Source: Sulfurimonas sp. (GTDB taxonomy: Bacteria > Campylobacterota > Campylobacteria > Campylobacterales > Sulfurimonadaceae). Taken from it: a stretch of 64,000 nt of DNA. Location of the stretch: the NCBI GenBank assembly GCA_030949825.1, contig JAUZSC010000008.1, positions 236,930-300,929 on the forward strand. The letters are read 5' to 3'. How positions within the stretch are numbered: the first letter of the stretch is position 1; every line of letters starts with the position of its first letter. The notes under the pieces were generated by a model. It was not told the origin of the DNA and made no database searches. It worked only from the letters and a program-made list of their open reading frames with translations. Below, in pieces: positions 61,087 through 64,000 of this stretch. Both the position numbers and the translations under genes were made by a program.

Positions 61087-61805
61087 ATCTCTTTAAAGCC
61101 TTTGCCCTCGCCTTTAATATGTTAAGTATTTTTCCCTTCTTTAAAGTACACGACTTTTTTAAAGGTATCAACGGTTTGAGTCTAATGTTTTACCCTCTCA
61201 TTGGGTTTATCTTAGGCTCACTTCTTTGGGCTACACATTTTTTACTCCAAGATTTTCTTCCAAGTGTGCATCTAGGGGTCATCATCTTTAGCCTTTGGGT
61301 TCTTATAACAGGGGCTTTACATATTGATGGACTAAGTGATTCTATAGATGGACTTTTTGTACCTAAGGAAAAGGCATTAGAAGTTATGAAAGATGCTCAT
61401 GTTGGTGGAATGGGAATGACCTTTACCTTTGTCTTTCTAAGTCTTAAACTCTCATCTGTCATTTACTTTGAAGCATATTACCTTCTGCCTGTTATTTTAA
61501 TGCTTTCTCGATTTAATGCTGTTTTAGCCATTTACTTTTTTCCTTATATATCTCAAGGTGTAGGGGCACTTTTAAAGGCTGAATTTACAAAAGTTCATCT
61601 CTTTGTTGCTCTTTTATTTACGCTACTCATATCCTTGAGTTTTGATTTTATTTTTGTCTTCATCCCTGCTATTTTAACACTTCTAATCTGTGCAAAGTTT
61701 TTCACATCCCGTTTAGGTGGACTGAGTGGTGATACTTATGGATTTATCATTGAAGTAACTGAGTTAGTACTTCTGAACTATATTATCATCCTAAACTTCT
61801 CATGA
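61083..61805 (+). CDS. cobS: Adenosylcobinamide-GDP ribazoletransferase CobS
   Basis: TGALHIDGLSDSIDGLFVPKEKALEVMKDAHVGGMGMTF, GGLSGDTYGFIIEVTEL. Confidence 0.95.
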   Translation: MNLFKAFALAFNMLSIFPFFKVHDFFKGINGLSLMFYPLIGFILGSLLWATHFLLQDFLPSVHLGVIIFSLWVLITGALHIDGLSDSIDGLFVPKEKALEVMKDAHVGGMGMTFTFVFLSLKLSSVIYFEAYYLLPVILMLSRFNAVLAIYFFPYISQGVGALLKAEFTKVHLFVALLFTLLISLSFDFIFVFIPAILTLLICAKFFTSRLGGLSGDTYGFIIEVTELVLLNYIIILNFS

Positions 61806-62380
61806 ATATTACACTTGTACGCCATGCAGAAGTTGTTGCATCTCACATTGGAAAGTACAATGGTCACATAGACATAGTTCTTTCAAAAAATGGAAAAGTC
61901 CAAGCAAAAGAACTTGCAGAAAAATTAGCCCTTAAAAAATTTGACAAAGTATATTGCTCTGATTTACTCCGTGCCCGCCAAACACTCGATGCTTTTAAGC
62001 TAGACTGCGAAATTGTTTACACATCTGCTTTAAGAGAAAAATCATGGGGAATCCATGAGGGGAAAAGCTTTGAAGAAATAGAGGCATCTGGAATTAAGTA
62101 TGAAAACTTTGAGCAATGGATTCACGCACTTGATGGAGAAGATATAAGCCTCTATACAAAAAATGTGAAAAACTATTTTGAACAAGTAGTCTTAAAAGAA
62201 AGCTTAGATAATATTCTTATAATAAGCCATTCAGGTTTTATCAAGTCTCTTATTTCAGACCTGCAGGGTATTACCTTAGAAGAAGCATTTAGTATTAAAC
62301 TACCTTATTCTTCACCTATCTATATACAAACTAAGAATTTATTAGATATGATTATACAAATACCACCTTATCAGGATTAA
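61802..62380 (+). CDS. cobC: Alpha-ribazole phosphatase-like histidine phosphatase CobC
   Basis: [39 protein letters not shown]. Confidence 0.87.
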   Translation: MNITLVRHAEVVASHIGKYNGHIDIVLSKNGKVQAKELAEKLALKKFDKVYCSDLLRARQTLDAFKLDCEIVYTSALREKSWGIHEGKSFEEIEASGIKYENFEQWIHALDGEDISLYTKNVKNYFEQVVLKESLDNILIISHSGFIKSLISDLQGITLEEAFSIKLPYSSPIYIQTKNLLDMIIQIPPYQD

Positions 62381-62382
62381 CT

Positions 62383-63972
62383 ATGTTCTCTTCTATAAAG
62401 TCTAAAGTCATTGTTTCAATTTTAGGAGCTAGTATCATAGGGTTTTTTGCTCTCTCAACTTATTTTTCCTATGCACTTAACTCTTTGTCCAAAAAAACGA
62501 CAGAACAATCTCTTGCAATCATCAGTGAGTCCATCCATCAGACAATGACATCAAGTATGATGTCAGGTGATGCAACTACGATACAAAACTCTTTTAAAAA
62601 AGCAAAGGCAATCCAAGGGATAGACTCCTTAGAAATAATCCGATCAAAATTTGTTTTAGATATCTACCCAAATGGGGATGCCTTCACAAAGGACCCTCTT
62701 CTTATAGATGTTCTTAAAAATAAAACTACTACACTTTTAGAATACAATGAAAAAAACCATCATACAATTCGTAGAATAGCCCCTATGATAGCGGAAGGAA
62801 GATGTTTGTCTTGCCATTATAATGCCAAAGAGGGTGATGTCCTTGGTGTCTTAGACCTTGTGGTATCACTTGACAAAACAGATGAAGAGATTCAAAAAAC
62901 TGAGTTCATTTTATATATTACCTTATCTATTGCATTAATTCTTTTTATGCTTAGCTTTGCTATCTTTTTTAGTAAAGAAATATTCAGCCCTCTTAACTCC
63001 TTACAAGTTAGAATATCTGAGCTTGTAAAGGGGGATAAAGACCTTACAAAAAGGCTCAAATTCAAAGATGGAAATGAATTTGGAGACACAGCTAAAGAAG
63101 TCAATAACTTTATAAATATGGTCCAAAAGACCATTAATGAAGTTAAGGAAATTGGTATTAGCAATATAGAAATATCTTCAAAAGTCTTAAAGTCGAGTGA
63201 TGTAATTACGCAAGCGACATTAAAAGAAAATGAAATAGTAGAAGATACTTCCAATGCAACAGCACGCATACAAGAACTTTTAAATAGTTCATCGCAAACG
63301 GCTAAAGACAGTGAAGCAATGATTGACAATGCTTCTAGCAATCTACAAATAGCACAAGATACTCTTGTTACACTTACAAACGAAGTACATTCCTTTGTAG
63401 AAGTAGAAAATGAACTCTCTCTTGAACTCTCAGAACTTAAAAACGATGCAAGTCAGGTTAAAGATGTACTTGGAGTCATTAAAGACATCGCCGAACAAAC
63501 AAACCTTCTTGCTTTAAATGCAGCCATAGAAGCAGCACGAGCAGGAGAACATGGACGAGGCTTTGCTGTTGTTGCTGATGAAGTACGTAAACTTGCAGAG
63601 AGAACACAAAAAAGTTTAACAGAAATAGATATGACAGTAAGCACTATTGTGCAATCAATAAACGATGTAAGTGACAAAATGAACAATAATGCTCAAAGTA
63701 TTGAAAAGCTTACAAATATCTCTCAAGAAGTTGAAGATAAAATCTCAATAACTTCTACAACAATGCAAGAGTCAAATGAAGTCGCACACCAAGCTAAAAC
63801 AGACAATGAAGTAATGGCACAAGAATTAACTTCTATTATCAGTTCCATCGCTGATATAAAAAATATATCTCAAGAGAATGGTACAAATGCTAGTGAAATA
63901 TTTAAAGATATTAATGAGCTTGTCAAAGTTGCAAACAACTTACAATCGACAATCAATCAATTTAAAAGCTAG
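62383..63972 (+). CDS. Methyl-accepting chemotaxis protein with periplasmic CxxCH motif
   Basis: Two TM segments, HAMP-like region, [50 protein letters not shown]; sensor has [24 protein letters not shown]. Confidence 0.92.
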   Translation: MFSSIKSKVIVSILGASIIGFFALSTYFSYALNSLSKKTTEQSLAIISESIHQTMTSSMMSGDATTIQNSFKKAKAIQGIDSLEIIRSKFVLDIYPNGDAFTKDPLLIDVLKNKTTTLLEYNEKNHHTIRRIAPMIAEGRCLSCHYNAKEGDVLGVLDLVVSLDKTDEEIQKTEFILYITLSIALILFMLSFAIFFSKEIFSPLNSLQVRISELVKGDKDLTKRLKFKDGNEFGDTAKEVNNFINMVQKTINEVKEIGISNIEISSKVLKSSDVITQATLKENEIVEDTSNATARIQELLNSSSQTAKDSEAMIDNASSNLQIAQDTLVTLTNEVHSFVEVENELSLELSELKNDASQVKDVLGVIKDIAEQTNLLALNAAIEAARAGEHGRGFAVVADEVRKLAERTQKSLTEIDMTVSTIVQSINDVSDKMNNNAQSIEKLTNISQEVEDKISITSTTMQESNEVAHQAKTDNEVMAQELTSIISSIADIKNISQENGTNASEIFKDINELVKVANNLQSTINQFKS

Positions 63973-63998
63973 ACGAAGAGTGTTTCACTCTTCGTCTA
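63970..63998 (+). terminator. Terminator hairpin after MCP gene
   Basis: Perfect 13-bp stem TAGACGAAGAGTG-TTT-CACTCTTCGTCTA overlapping the stop codon; window ends before any U tract could be judged. Confidence 0.75.
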
Positions 63999-64000
63999 CC

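Noticed and set aside
1-64000. tRNA/rRNA genes, complete IS elements, prophage or CRISPR arrays
   Set aside because: None recognised by reading; tRNAscan-SE, Infernal and CRISPR finders would be needed to exclude them formally.

Overview
AT-rich chromosomal window that looks like a Campylobacterota (Sulfurimonas-like) bacterium. The lineage is inferred from gene content and from recA-eno-ftsB-AMIN next to fliQ-murB, not from any search. Housekeeping content: a TrkA-type channel (cut at the left edge), dbpA, trmH, eno, recA, mqnD, fliQ, murB, tpx, tsaD, dxr, cdsA, an NFACT protein and cobA. Accessory content: a BrnT/BrnA toxin-antitoxin pair, an AAA/DUF4143 ATPase, an MMPL/LolA-like/DUF1302-like export locus with an Rpn/PD-(D/E)XK transposase-like gene in it, an RND efflux locus, two tandem secreted 11-residue-repeat proteins sharing a 618-bp identical block, a MotA/ExbB + OmpA (ZorAB-like) pair with a small third ORF, and a single-chain R-M-S restriction-modification protein next to tsaD. 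From about 38.2 to 62.4 kb there is a nearly complete anaerobic cobalamin locus with B12 uptake genes (btuB/F/D/C), bluB, cbiK, a solitary cbiM, a CobD-like aminotransferase paired with an APH-fold kinase, and an inserted GSU2403-like nucleotidyltransferase. The window ends in a CxxCH-containing chemoreceptor. At least eight genes carry one-base frameshifts, nearly all at A/T homopolymers of 7-8 nt. They are either consensus errors or slipped-strand variation, and raw reads would decide. Most novel-looking signals: the hendecad-repeat pair with apparent gene conversion, a btuB leader with a short ORF and an RBS-sequestering hairpin, and the kinase-CobD pairing. No tRNA, rRNA, CRISPR array or canonical cobalamin riboswitch was recognised.
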